Of a stretch of 64,000 nt of DNA, positions 25,804 to 33,904 are shown in pieces. Within the stretch, counting starts at the first letter, position 1, and every line of letters starts with the position of its first letter. The notes under the pieces are model-generated. The model made no database searches and was not told where the DNA came from. It saw nothing but the letters and a program-made list of their open reading frames with translations. Origin of the DNA: CAWIMX01 sp963792785. Its GTDB lineage: Bacteria; Acidobacteriota; Vicinamibacteria; Vicinamibacterales; CAVVIG01. The position numbers were made by a program, and so were the translations under genes. The stretch spans positions 1,364,001 through 1,428,000 of the forward strand of contig CAWBXO010000004.1 in the NCBI GenBank assembly GCA_963792785.1. The letters are read 5' to 3'.

Positions 25804-27063
25804 CTACCGGCCCGCCGGACGCGCGACGCCCTGCTCGGCCTGCGTGACCGGCTGCACGCCCCGATACAGGAACTTCTGCACGCGCGCGCCGGTGTAGGTT
25901 TCGGCGGTGTACAGGTTGCCGTGCGAGTCCGTCGCCAGGTTGTGCACGCCGAAGAACTGCCCGGGCCCGCGGCCGCCGTCGCCGAACGACGTCAGCACCT
26001 TCAGCGAGCTGCGCAGCAGGATGTTGATCTTCTCGTCCACGCCGTTGGCGGCATACAGGTACGTCTGCCCGGGATCGCGCGAGAACGCGAGGTCCCACAC
26101 CGCTCCCGATCGGTACGTGTCCGGATCGATGAACGCCTCGGTGACGAACGTGCCGTCCTTGTGGAACACCTGGATGCGATCGTTGACGCGGTCGCACACG
26201 TAGACCAGCCCGTCGTTCGAGACGATCACGCAGTGGACGGTGTTGAACTGCGTCGACGGCGGATTCTTCGGGTTGTAGGCGGGCATCCGTTCGTCGCTCG
26301 GCTTCTTGCCGTACGCGCCCCAGAGCCGCTTGAACGCGCCGGTCGTCGCGTCGAACACGATCACGCGGCGATTGCGGTAGCCGTCGGACACGTAGATCTC
26401 GTTCTGACCCGCATCCTCGAAGATCTTCGTCGGCTCCCAGAAGTTCTGCGTGTCGTTGCTGCCCAGGTGCGTGCCGTGCTTGCCGATCTGCAGCAGGAAC
26501 TTGCCGTTCGAATCGAATTTGAGAATCTGCGTGTCGTTGTTCCCGTTGCCCGCGAGCCACACATCGCCGGCGTGATCCACGGTGATGCCGTGATTGCTGT
26601 CGGGCCAGTCGTAGCCCGCGCCGGGCCCGCCCCACGACTTGATCAGGTTGCCCGCGGGATCGTAGGCGAGCACCGGCGGCGCCACCTTGCAGCACTCGCC
26701 GATCGGCGGGCGATCGCCGGCGGCGGCGGCCGTGCCGCCTCGCGCGCCGGCGGCGGTGCCCGCCGCAGCCTGCTCCTCGTCTCGACCCGCGGCGTCGCCG
26801 ACGTGGATGTCGGCCGCGCGGAAGTTGTCCTCGACCGTGTTGGGCCGGTGAATCGTCCAGACGTTGTCGCGGCTGTCCACCGAGATGCCGATGGTGGAGC
26901 CCGTCACCCAGTGATTCGGCAAGGGCTTCGGCCAGAACGGATCGACTTCGAACGCTGGCGCCATGGGCCGCGCACGATCGGCCTGATAGGAGAGGCCGAC
27001 GGCGACGGACGCCGTGACCAGCAACGCGGACAGACCGACTCGTGCGGCGACCTTGGCGCTCAT
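25804..27063 (-). CDS. Secreted NHL-repeat propeller, peptidyl-alpha-hydroxyglycine lyase (PAL)-like
   Basis: The 419-residue protein has a signal peptide (about 8-27) and six NHL-type blades. Three blades begin with a His followed by a hydrophobic strand and Asp/Gly turn: His158 ('NHGITVDHAG'), His277 ('VHCVIVSNDG') and His374 ('VHNLATDSHG'). This spacing matches the three zinc-binding His residues of peptidyl-alpha-hydroxyglycine alpha-amidating lyase. An Ala/Gly-rich insert (about 90-120) and a 'GECCKV' Cys pair interrupt the first part. An internal blade reads 'EIYVSDGYRNRRVIVFD'. Start ATG 27063 has GGAGGAATGAG upstream. Many bacterial propellers of this family are of unknown function, so lyase activity is inferred. 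Confidence 0.8.
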   Translation of the reverse strand: MSAKVAARVGLSALLVTASVAVGLSYQADRARPMAPAFEVDPFWPKPLPNHWVTGSTIGISVDSRDNVWTIHRPNTVEDNFRAADIHVGDAAGRDEEQAAAGTAAGARGGTAAAAGDRPPIGECCKVAPPVLAYDPAGNLIKSWGGPGAGYDWPDSNHGITVDHAGDVWLAGNGNNDTQILKFDSNGKFLLQIGKHGTHLGSNDTQNFWEPTKIFEDAGQNEIYVSDGYRNRRVIVFDATTGAFKRLWGAYGKKPSDERMPAYNPKNPPSTQFNTVHCVIVSNDGLVYVCDRVNDRIQVFHKDGTFVTEAFIDPDTYRSGAVWDLAFSRDPGQTYLYAANGVDEKINILLRSSLKVLTSFGDGGRGPGQFFGVHNLATDSHGNLYTAETYTGARVQKFLYRGVQPVTQAEQGVARPAGR

Positions 27064-27090
27064 CTCATTCCTCCAATTACGGCGCGAGGA

Positions 27091-27747
27091 CTACTTCTTG
27101 ATGGCCGGGCTCGTCCAGCCCGCCGTCAGGATGCCCGGCGACGGCCGGAAGCTCAGGTAGTCCACGTGATCCGGAATGTCCGTCCACCCGTGCGGCACGC
27201 CCGCCGGGATGATGATGACGTCGCCTTCGTGCACCACCTGCTTGGTGATGTCGCCATACGTCATCCCGCTGCACGTCGGGCCGTTCAGATCCGCCGACAG
27301 CCCGCGCCGGCCGTTGACGACGTAGCCGCCCGTCATCAGCAGGCCGCTGCCCGACGTGATGAGGTAGCCCTCGGTCTGGTTCTCATGGAAGAACATCGAG
27401 GTCGTTCCGCCCGGGGGCAGGGTGTCCATGTGCACGCCGCACGGCTCGGGCGCCGGCGCCGCGCCGCGTCCGGCGGCCGCCCCGCGGCCAGCCGCGGCCG
27501 GCGCCGCACCGCGAGCCGCCGGCGGTGCCGTCGTCGAGCCGCGGTGGATGATGCCCAACGCGAAATTCTCGTGGCCGATGTTCACCACCTTGATGGGGCG
27601 ATCGGTCCCCGGCAGCTTGTTGACGGCGTCGATTTCCGCCTTGGTGATGTAGGTCGCCGAGTGCGGCGTTCCGACGTCCTGTGTGAACACAAGGGCCGTG
27701 CTCGACACGACCGCAACGGCCAGAGCTCCCAACAGTATCTTGCGCAT
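27091..27747 (-). CDS. Secreted cupin domain protein
   Basis: The 218-residue protein has a signal peptide (residues 1-22) and a single cupin beta-barrel. Metal-site residues are recognisable in 'GVHMDTLPPGGTTSMFFHEN' with downstream Glu in 'TEGYLITSGSG', and the second motif 'GDVIIIPAGVPHGWTDI' supplies the last His. An Ala/Gly/Arg low-complexity insert (about 73-100) lies before the barrel. Cupins include dioxygenases, isomerases and binding proteins, so function is open. A GAGGAGG Shine-Dalgarno sequence precedes the ATG. It is the first gene of the minus-strand run with the PAL-like propeller 27 bases downstream. Confidence 0.82.
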   Translation of the reverse strand: MRKILLGALAVAVVSSTALVFTQDVGTPHSATYITKAEIDAVNKLPGTDRPIKVVNIGHENFALGIIHRGSTTAPPAARGAAPAAAGRGAAAGRGAAPAPEPCGVHMDTLPPGGTTSMFFHENQTEGYLITSGSGLLMTGGYVVNGRRGLSADLNGPTCSGMTYGDITKQVVHEGDVIIIPAGVPHGWTDIPDHVDYLSFRPSPGILTAGWTSPAIKK

Positions 27748-27860
27748 GGATCCTCCTCAGGAAAGAAGACGCAGGGGGAACTATACGCCAAGATGAGAGA
27801 GCCGGCGGCGCTGCTGCGGTTCGACGTCGACCGGTTCGACACCGCGTGCCACAATTGGCC

Positions 27861-28640
27861 GTGCGCGAGCCCCGGACCATCACGGTCACCCGCTACGTCA
27901 CGCCGCTCCGCGAAGGCGGCTCGCTCCCGGCCATCGTCGAAGCCGACGACGAAGGGATGTACGTGCTGAAATTCCGTGGCGCGGGTCAAGGGACGCGGGC
28001 GCTGATCGCCGAGCTCGTGTCAGGCGAGATCGCCAGGGCGGCAGGGCTGCCGGTCCCCGAGATCGTTTTTGCGCAGCTCGATCCGGAACTCGCGCGCACG
28101 GAACCGGACCCGGAAATCCACGCGCTCATCCACGACAGCGCGGGCTTGAATCTCGCGCTGGACTATCTCCCCGGCTCGGTGACGTTCGACCCGATCGTCG
28201 AAAAACCCGACACGACGCTCGCGGCGCGGATCGTGTGGTTCGATGCGTTCGTCACGAACGTGGACCGGACGCCGCGGAACAGCAACATGCTGATGTGGCA
28301 TCGACGGCTGTGGCTGATCGACCACGGCGCGACGCTGTATTTTCATCACTCGCCAGGATGGGAGGCCGACGCCGCGCGCGCGCGCGACCCGTTCCCGCTG
28401 ATCGAGAAGCACGTGCTCCACCGGTATGCACGCGACGTCGACGGCGTGGACGATGAGATGGTGCGCGCGCTGACGCCGGAGACGATTCGCACGATCACCG
28501 GCTGGATTCCGGACGACTGGCTGACGGGCGAGCCGGGTGGTCCGGGCGCCGCGGCGCGGCGAGACGCGTATGCCCGCTATCTCCTGGACCGCCTGGAGTC
28601 GCCGCGTGCGTTCGTCGGGGAGGCCGCGCGTGCCCGCTGA
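27861..28640 (+). CDS. HipA-like kinase family protein
   Basis: The protein of about 259 residues starts at GTG 27861 ('VREPRTITVTRYVTPLREGG'); a GTG five codons upstream is less likely. It has the small-lobe segment 'EGMYVLKFRGAGQGTRALIAE' (in parts) with the ATP-binding Lys, a catalytic loop around 'AFVTNVDRTPRNSNML' and a metal-binding 'WLIDHG' in place of DFG. This is the HipA/PI3-4-kinase-like fold, without the N-terminal HipA couple-with-HipB region and with no HipB antitoxin beside it. Its stop overlaps the DUF3037 gene by 11 bases. HipA-like/DUF3037 pairs are widespread but have no established function. Confidence 0.82.
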   Translation: MREPRTITVTRYVTPLREGGSLPAIVEADDEGMYVLKFRGAGQGTRALIAELVSGEIARAAGLPVPEIVFAQLDPELARTEPDPEIHALIHDSAGLNLALDYLPGSVTFDPIVEKPDTTLAARIVWFDAFVTNVDRTPRNSNMLMWHRRLWLIDHGATLYFHHSPGWEADAARARDPFPLIEKHVLHRYARDVDGVDDEMVRALTPETIRTITGWIPDDWLTGEPGGPGAAARRDAYARYLLDRLESPRAFVGEAARAR

Positions 28641-29022
28641 GTACACGTACGACTACGCGATCGTCCGGGTCGTCCCGCGCGTGGAGCGCGGCGAGCAAAT
28701 CAACGTCGGCGTGATCCTGTCGTGCGTCGACACGGACTTCCTCGAGTGCCGCATCGAGATCGACGAGGCGCGGCTGCGCGCGCTCGACCCCGGTTTCGAT
28801 CTCGACGCGATCCGCGCGGCCCTCGCCGCCATTCCCGCGGTCTGCGCCGGCGGACCTGCCGCCGGGCCGATCGGCGCCCTCACGCCACGCGAGCGTTTCC
28901 GGTGGCTGGTCTCGCCGCGCAGCACGATGGTCCAGGTGTCTCCCGTCCACACCGGACGCACCACGAACCCGGCCGGCGTGTTGGATCACCTGATGAAGAC
29001 GATGGTAGGGATTGGGGGTTAG
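28630..29022 (+). CDS. DUF3037 domain-containing protein
   Basis: GTG 28630, inside the end of the HipA-like gene, gives a 130-residue soluble protein. 'YDYAIVRVVPRVERGEQINVG' (in parts), 'SCVDTDFLECRIEID' and the closing 'HTGRTTNPAGVLDHLMKTMV' are the DUF3037 signature. The overlap indicates co-translation, and the pairing with a HipA-like kinase suggests the kinase partner or substrate is this protein. No biochemical role is known. Confidence 0.85.
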   Translation: MPAEYTYDYAIVRVVPRVERGEQINVGVILSCVDTDFLECRIEIDEARLRALDPGFDLDAIRAALAAIPAVCAGGPAAGPIGALTPRERFRWLVSPRSTMVQVSPVHTGRTTNPAGVLDHLMKTMVGIGG

Positions 29023-29028
29023 GGGAGC

Positions 29029-29082
29029 GTTAGCCGTTAGCCGTTAGCCGTTAGCCGTTAGCCGTTAGCCGTTAGCCGTTAG
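29029..29082. repeat. Heptanucleotide tandem repeat GTTAGCC, 7.7 copies
   Basis: Seven perfect copies of GTTAGCC (29029-29077) plus GTTAG lie between the DUF3037 stop and the parvulin lipoprotein gene. The array is uninterrupted and lies about 47 bases before the ATG at 29130. Seven is not a multiple of three, but the array is intergenic. Copy-number change would alter promoter spacing rather than reading frame. It is not CRISPR-like because there are no spacers. Confidence 0.95.
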
Positions 29083-29117
29083 AGATTGACTGCGTCGCCA
29101 GCGCAGGAGTCGCGGCG

Positions 29118-29123
29118 TACAAT
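29118..29123 (+). promoter_or_regulatory. Possible leaderless-type -10 element
   Basis: TACAAT ends 6 bases before the ATG at 29130, and no Shine-Dalgarno sequence precedes that ATG. This matches the arrangement at 12213, 50546 and 54488. Confidence 0.4.
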
Positions 29124-29129
29124 GCCGGG

Positions 29130-30212
29130 ATGCGAATTGCCTCCCGCGCGCCATTCCCTCTCGTCCTCGCGTTGGCCGCCCTCGCCGGCGCGTGCCAGTC
29201 AGGGCCGGCCGCTCCGCCGACGCCCGCGGCGGTCTCGCCGGACGTCTGGGCCGTCGTCGACGGCCGGGAGATCCACCAGGACGAGGTCGAAAAGGTCTAC
29301 CGCCGCACGATGCAGCCCAGCGCCGCCGTGTCCGTCGAGGAGGCGACCGCCGCCAAGCTGAACCTGCTCGACCAGCTGATCTCACAGGACATCCTGCTCG
29401 CCAAAGCGAAGGACCTGCAGATCACGCTGACGGAGGCCGACCTGGACACCGCCTTCAACGAGCAGAAGAAGAACATGTCGGACGACGCCTTCAACCAGGA
29501 GCTGGCGGCGCGCAACCTGACGGCGGCGGACATGCGCGAGGCGCTGCGGCGCGATCTCATCGCCCAGAAGGTGATCGATCGAGAGGTGACGTCGAAGATC
29601 ACCGTGACGGACCAGGACATCAGCGACTTCTTCCAGGCCAACAAGGCGCAATTCAACCTGGCGGAGGACGCGTACCACCTCGCGCAGATCATCGTGACGC
29701 AGGGCAAGACAGCCGGCCTGAACAACCGCACCGGCGACGACGCGGGGACACCGGAGGCCGCGACGGCGAAGGTGCAGATGCTGATGGAACGCCTGCAGTC
29801 CGGCACGCCGTTCAACGAGCTGGCGATGGACTACTCGGAGGACCCGCAGTCGGCGCCGCAGGGCGGGGACGTCGGGCTGGTGACGAAGTCGGCGCTCGGC
29901 CAGACGCCGCCGCCGCTGCGCGATGCCGTCCTGAAGCTCCAGCCCGGCAGCGTGACCGTCGTCGGCATGGAAGGCGGGTACACGATCGTGGCCCTGGTGG
30001 ACAAACAGGCCGCGGGGCAGCGCGATCTCAGCATGCCCGAGGTGCACGACGGCATCGCGTCGCAGTTGCGGCAGCAGCGCGAACAGCTGCTGCAGGCGGC
30101 CTACCTCGAGACGATCCGCAACGACGCGACCGTGGTGAACCACGCGGCCCGGCGGCTCGTCGAGGCGCAGGGCAAGGTGCCGCCGGCGATCGCGCTCGCC
30201 GGGCAGAAATAG
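29130..30212 (+). CDS. Parvulin-type peptidylprolyl isomerase lipoprotein (SurA/PrsA-like)
   Basis: The 360-residue protein carries a lipoprotein signal with Cys22 ('LAALAGAC'). A SurA-like helical chaperone region spans about residues 40-180 ('DQLISQDILLAKAKDLQITL', 'LRRDLIAQKVIDREVTSKIT'). A parvulin rotamase domain follows at about 185-320 ('YHLAQIIVT', 'FNELAMDYSEDPQSAPQGGD', 'LQPGSVTVVGMEGGYTIVAL'). It probably assists folding of outer-membrane or secreted proteins in the periplasm. The start shows a TACAAT box directly upstream rather than a Shine-Dalgarno sequence. The serine hydrolase gene follows after 11 bases. Confidence 0.9.
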   Translation: MRIASRAPFPLVLALAALAGACQSGPAAPPTPAAVSPDVWAVVDGREIHQDEVEKVYRRTMQPSAAVSVEEATAAKLNLLDQLISQDILLAKAKDLQITLTEADLDTAFNEQKKNMSDDAFNQELAARNLTAADMREALRRDLIAQKVIDREVTSKITVTDQDISDFFQANKAQFNLAEDAYHLAQIIVTQGKTAGLNNRTGDDAGTPEAATAKVQMLMERLQSGTPFNELAMDYSEDPQSAPQGGDVGLVTKSALGQTPPPLRDAVLKLQPGSVTVVGMEGGYTIVALVDKQAAGQRDLSMPEVHDGIASQLRQQREQLLQAAYLETIRNDATVVNHAARRLVEAQGKVPPAIALAGQK

Positions 30213-30223
30213 CGGGGCTGCGG

Positions 30224-31312
30224 ATGAGAATCACCTGGCCGGCGATCGCGGTCGTCACGGCGACGATGGCCGTGGCGCCTGCGGCGCACGCGCAGAGTGC
30301 GCCGGTGGCCACGGTCGACCCGGCCGGCGCTGGATGGCATGCGGCGGCCCTCGCCGAGGTCGTCAGCTACGCGCAGGCCCAGAAGTCGACCGGGGTCCTG
30401 ATCGTGCAGAACGGCCGCATCGTCGCCGAGGTCAACTGGCCGCTCGGAGCCGATGCCGCGGCGTTCACGAACAACTTCGTCCACGGCACCGCCCCGGACG
30501 GCGCGCTTCTCGAGGACGTCGCGTCACAGCAAAAGAGCTTCATCTCGGTTCTCGTGGGCGTCGCCATCGACAGGGGCATGCTCGACATCTCGAAGCCCGT
30601 CGCCGCGTATGCGGGCGCGGGCTGGTCGAAGGCTTCCGTGGAACAGGAAGCGGCGATCACCGTGCGCAACCTGCTCCAGATGAACTCGGGCCTGCGGGAG
30701 GACCTGACGTTCGACACGGCGCCCGACACCAGATTCTTCTACAACACGCCGGCGTACGCCGTTCTCAAGAAGGTGCTCGAGGGTGCGTCGAAGCGGCCGC
30801 TCGACGCGCTCACGCGGGACTGGCTCACCGAGCCGCTGGGCATGTCCGATACGTCGTGGATGAAGCGGCCGGAGTCCATGGCCGATGTGGGCAATCCCAC
30901 GGGTCTGGTCACCACGCCGCGCGACATCGCGAAGCTGGGCCAGCTTGTTCTCGCGGGCGGCAAAGCGGCCAACGGCACCAGGGTCGTCTCGAAAGGGCAG
31001 ATGGACGCGATGTTCGAGCGAACCGCCACCAACCCGTCCTACGGCCGCCTGTGGTGGCTGAATGGCGGCGCGTGGTCCGTGGCGGCGACGCGGGCGGCCC
31101 GACGGACCGAGGGACAGCTCATCGCCGCTGCGCCGGCCGACCTGGTCGCCGCCCTGGGCGCGCTGGACCGCAAGCTGTACGTCGTACCCAGCCGCGGGCT
31201 CATCGTGGTGCGCACGGGACAGGCCGCGCCCGACCGCGACTTCGATCAACAGCTCTGGGCACGGCTCATGAAAGCCTTGCCCGACGATCGCCGGCCTCCC
31301 TCGCGGCCGTAG
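30224..31312 (+). CDS. Secreted serine hydrolase, class C beta-lactamase family
   Basis: ATG 30224 gives a 362-residue protein with a signal peptide ending 'AHAQ'. The beta-lactamase-related fold shows the nucleophile motif Ser101-X-X-Lys104 in 'EDVASQQKSFIS', a 'FFYNTPAYAVL' segment at the position of the YxN motif, 'EPLGMSDTSW' and a C-terminal 'GLIVVRTGQ' strand where the K/H-T-G motif normally lies. Such proteins are esterases, D-aminopeptidases or penicillin-binding proteins. Genuine beta-lactamase activity cannot be claimed. It is exported and follows the parvulin gene closely. Confidence 0.85.
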   Translation: MRITWPAIAVVTATMAVAPAAHAQSAPVATVDPAGAGWHAAALAEVVSYAQAQKSTGVLIVQNGRIVAEVNWPLGADAAAFTNNFVHGTAPDGALLEDVASQQKSFISVLVGVAIDRGMLDISKPVAAYAGAGWSKASVEQEAAITVRNLLQMNSGLREDLTFDTAPDTRFFYNTPAYAVLKKVLEGASKRPLDALTRDWLTEPLGMSDTSWMKRPESMADVGNPTGLVTTPRDIAKLGQLVLAGGKAANGTRVVSKGQMDAMFERTATNPSYGRLWWLNGGAWSVAATRAARRTEGQLIAAAPADLVAALGALDRKLYVVPSRGLIVVRTGQAAPDRDFDQQLWARLMKALPDDRRPPSRP

Positions 31313-31325
31313 GCCAGGCGCCCGC

Positions 31326-32261
31326 TCAGTTCCTGACGAGCTTCCTGACGTTGGCGCCGGTGACGAGATCGCCGATCTGTCCCGGCAGCGTCTCGGCGAG
31401 GAAGATGTTGCCGTCCGTGTCCACCGTGAGGCCCTCACCGAGGCCGAGGCCCTGGATGCGGGTCTTGATCGATCCGTCCCGGGCGCTGCCGATGAACACG
31501 CTCTTCTTGTCCTGCCAGTCGGTGACGTAGAGCGTGTCGTCCGGCCTGATGAAGAGGCCGCTCGCCTCGCCGAACTGCGTCCACTGGTCCAGGAACGTGC
31601 CGTCCTGATCGAAGATCTGAATCCGCTTGTTCGACCGATCGGCCACGAGCACGCGGCCGCGTGAGTCGATGACGATCGAGTGCGGCAGGTTGAACTCGCC
31701 GGGGCCCGTGCCCTTCTTGCCCCAGGCCTTGATGAACGTCCCGTCCTTCGAGAACTTCACGATGCGGCTGTTCACGTGCCCGTCGGCGACGAAGATATCG
31801 CCGTTCTCGGCCACGGCCACATCGGTCGGCCCGTTGAACGTGTTGGGGCCGTCGCCTGACACGCCTTTCGTGCCGAGCGTCATCAGCACTTTGCTTCCGT
31901 CGGGCGTCAGCTTGTAGACCATCTGCCCGTTGCCGTCCGCGGCGCGGCCGTCCGTGATCCAGAGAAAGCCGTTGCGATCGAAGCGGAGTCCGTGGGGCCA
32001 CACGTACCGCCCGTCGCCCCAGGTCTTGACGACCTTGCCGGCCTCGTCGAGTTCGATGACGGGCGGCTCGCTGCGCCTGAACACGAAGATCGTGCCCTTG
32101 GCGTCGATCGAGATGTTGGGCACTTCGCCCCAGCTTTCTCCGCCGGGCAACCGGCCCCATCCGGGGATGGCTTTGTACGCCGACTGCGCGACGGTCGATC
32201 GCCCTCCGGCGGCGAACGCCAGGCACGCGACGAGGCCGAGGGGCGCGATGAGCCTTCTCAC
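31326..32261 (-). CDS. Secreted NHL-repeat six-bladed propeller protein
   Basis: The 311-residue protein has a signal peptide (about 1-26) and regular NHL blades of the type 'DGTFIKAWGKKGTGPGEFNL' followed by 'PHSIVIDSRGRVLVADRSNK'. Two of the three PAL-type zinc positions are kept, His90 ('WPHGLRFDRNG') and His194 ('LPHSIVIDSRG'), but the third site reads 'GEGLTVDTDG'. It is therefore less likely than the 25804-27063 protein to be a lyase. A GTG start at 32261 lies 13 bases after the SGNH hydrolase stop, so the two are probably co-transcribed. The stop faces the serine hydrolase gene. Confidence 0.8.
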   Translation of the reverse strand: MRRLIAPLGLVACLAFAAGGRSTVAQSAYKAIPGWGRLPGGESWGEVPNISIDAKGTIFVFRRSEPPVIELDEAGKVVKTWGDGRYVWPHGLRFDRNGFLWITDGRAADGNGQMVYKLTPDGSKVLMTLGTKGVSGDGPNTFNGPTDVAVAENGDIFVADGHVNSRIVKFSKDGTFIKAWGKKGTGPGEFNLPHSIVIDSRGRVLVADRSNKRIQIFDQDGTFLDQWTQFGEASGLFIRPDDTLYVTDWQDKKSVFIGSARDGSIKTRIQGLGLGEGLTVDTDGNIFLAETLPGQIGDLVTGANVRKLVRN

Positions 32262-32274
32262 GATCTGATCCGTA

Positions 32275-33192
32275 CTACTGCGCGACGCAGCGGCTCGCGC
32301 GCTGCCGGCCTTCCTTCGGGTTCGGCGTGATGGAACCCGTGGCCGCCAGCTCGTCGAACGCGATCTGCTGCAGCGCGGTCACCTGCGCCGACGACAGCCC
32401 CAGCTCGAAGCCCGAGCACTCGGCCGCGCCGAGCGAGCGCGGATCCTGCCCGGTGACCCGGCCGAACACCATCAGCGCCTCGAGGTAATAGCCGAACGTG
32501 CTGGCGTGGTAGTGGTCGTAGGTCCAGAGATCGATCTTGCCGGCGTCGAGGCCGTCGTACGGATTGGTATCCGCGAAGCCCGTCTCCATGGCGCGGTTGA
32601 ACGCGTCGCCCACCGGAACCACCTGCGCGCCGGCCGCGGCGGCGGCCTTGTCGTACCCCGCGCGGACGTCCTTGCCCATCTTCTCGATCGGCTGGCCCGC
32701 CCAGTCGCCCTTCGCCGGGTAGACCTGATCGGGGCGCGACCAGGTCGCCGTGAGGTACAGCTTCACGTTCGGGTTGTGCGCGCGCAGGAGATCCTTCAGC
32801 TCTTTGGCCGTGGCGATGAGCTTCGCCGGATCGCGCGGCTTCTCCTGATCGAGCGTGCTGTAGCCGTGCGCGACGACCGTGTCCCAGCCCCGCGCGGCGA
32901 TCACGTCACGCTTCTCGGCGAGGTGGAAGTCGATCCCGACGCCGCCACGCGTCTCGAGCGAGACGTCGTAGTCGAGCCCCGCCTGCTGGGTGAACGATTT
33001 GAAGAGCGCCGGCACGCCGCCGACCCCTTCGTCGTTCAGGTCGGTCACGGTGTTGTTGCGATAGAAATGGACAGCAGACCCGGAGCCGAAGGTGAAGCTG
33101 TTGCCGATGAACAGCACGCTCCTTCCCCCCTGCGCGTGCCCCGCGGTTCCCAAGGCGAGAAACAGGCTGGCGACGAGTGCGGCGGCCTTCAT
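32275..33192 (-). CDS. Secreted SGNH/GDSL-like hydrolase
   Basis: This 305-residue protein has a signal peptide ending 'GHAQ'. Block I reads 'SVLFIGNSFTFG', placing the nucleophile at Ser32. A late 'LWTYDHYHASTFGYYLEAL' segment supplies the Asp-X-X-His-type residues. The region 'NPNVKLYLTATWSRPDQVYP' matches the oxyanion block of the superfamily. SGNH enzymes deacetylate or de-esterify carbohydrates and lipids; substrate cannot be assigned. The C-terminus is Arg/Gln-rich. A propeller gene follows 13 bases downstream. Confidence 0.75.
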   Translation of the reverse strand: MKAAALVASLFLALGTAGHAQGGRSVLFIGNSFTFGSGSAVHFYRNNTVTDLNDEGVGGVPALFKSFTQQAGLDYDVSLETRGGVGIDFHLAEKRDVIAARGWDTVVAHGYSTLDQEKPRDPAKLIATAKELKDLLRAHNPNVKLYLTATWSRPDQVYPAKGDWAGQPIEKMGKDVRAGYDKAAAAAGAQVVPVGDAFNRAMETGFADTNPYDGLDAGKIDLWTYDHYHASTFGYYLEALMVFGRVTGQDPRSLGAAECSGFELGLSSAQVTALQQIAFDELAATGSITPNPKEGRQRASRCVAQ

Positions 33193-33303
33193 GATCGAGT
33201 CCTTTCGGTGAGCTGAAGCGGTCGTATCATCCCACGGCCCCAGAGCGGGCGCAAACCGTTGACGCCGGAGGCCGTTGCGGCCGATAAGGGGATCAGGTTA
33301 CGC

Positions 33304-33861
33304 ATGTACCGAGGCATTTCGAGGCGCGGCGCGGCGGGCTTCTCGCTCGTCGAGCTCCTGATCGTCGTCGCGGTCATCGGCATCATCGCCGCGATCGCGG
33401 TGCCCGGGCTGCTCCGCGCCCGTTCGGCCGGCAACGAGGCGTCGGCCATCGGATCGCTGCGCGCAATCGACAGCGGCGAGGCCGCGTTCTCGGCGAGCTG
33501 CGGCACCGGGGGCTACGCAACGGCGCTCGAGGATCTCTTCCTTGTCCCGTCGGGCAGCACGCAAGGCTTCATCTCGCCGGACCTCAGCGCGAACGGCATC
33601 ACGAAGTCCGGGTACCTCTTCGCCCTCGGGGCCGATGCGGCCCCAAGCGTCGAGGACCTCGGCACGGCCGCGTGCGTCACCGTGACCAACAACCTCGCCA
33701 GCTCGTACTTCGCGAGCGCCGATCCCATCACCCCGGGCGCCTCGGGCTTCCGCCACTTCGCCGCCGACAAGCGCGGCGCCCTCTGGCAGGACACGACCGC
33801 GGCCGTCCCCAACCCAATCGTGCAGTCCTCGACGACCGTCCCCGTCCAGAGCGGCCAGTAG
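33304..33861 (+). CDS. Type IV pilin-like protein (prepilin N-terminus)
   Basis: ATG 33304 gives 185 residues. The leader 'MYRGISRRGAAG' is followed by the prepilin peptidase site Gly12/Phe13 and the hydrophobic helix 'FSLVELLIVVAVIGIIAAIA', with the conserved Glu at position +5 (Glu17). After that comes a pilin-type globular domain with two Cys residues ('SCGTGG', 'AACVTVT') that could form the usual disulphide. It is likely a type IV pilin or pseudopilin processed by a peptidase encoded elsewhere. No pilus assembly genes are nearby. Confidence 0.85.
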   Translation: MYRGISRRGAAGFSLVELLIVVAVIGIIAAIAVPGLLRARSAGNEASAIGSLRAIDSGEAAFSASCGTGGYATALEDLFLVPSGSTQGFISPDLSANGITKSGYLFALGADAAPSVEDLGTAACVTVTNNLASSYFASADPITPGASGFRHFAADKRGALWQDTTAAVPNPIVQSSTTVPVQSGQ

Positions 33862-33904
33862 CGCCGAGGGCCGAACTTGGATAGGCTTCCCGCGAGGTGA
33901 GCCT

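Noticed and set aside
27861..28640. HipA-like gene as a toxin of a toxin-antitoxin system
   Set aside because: No hipB-type gene is adjacent and the N-terminal HipA region is missing.
29029..29082. Heptamer array considered as a CRISPR-like element
   Set aside because: The units are 7 bp, contiguous and without spacers, and no cas genes are present.
30224..31312. Serine hydrolase as a true class C beta-lactamase resistance gene
   Set aside because: SxxK is present, but the YxN and KTG equivalents are degenerate. The wider esterase/peptidase family is more likely.
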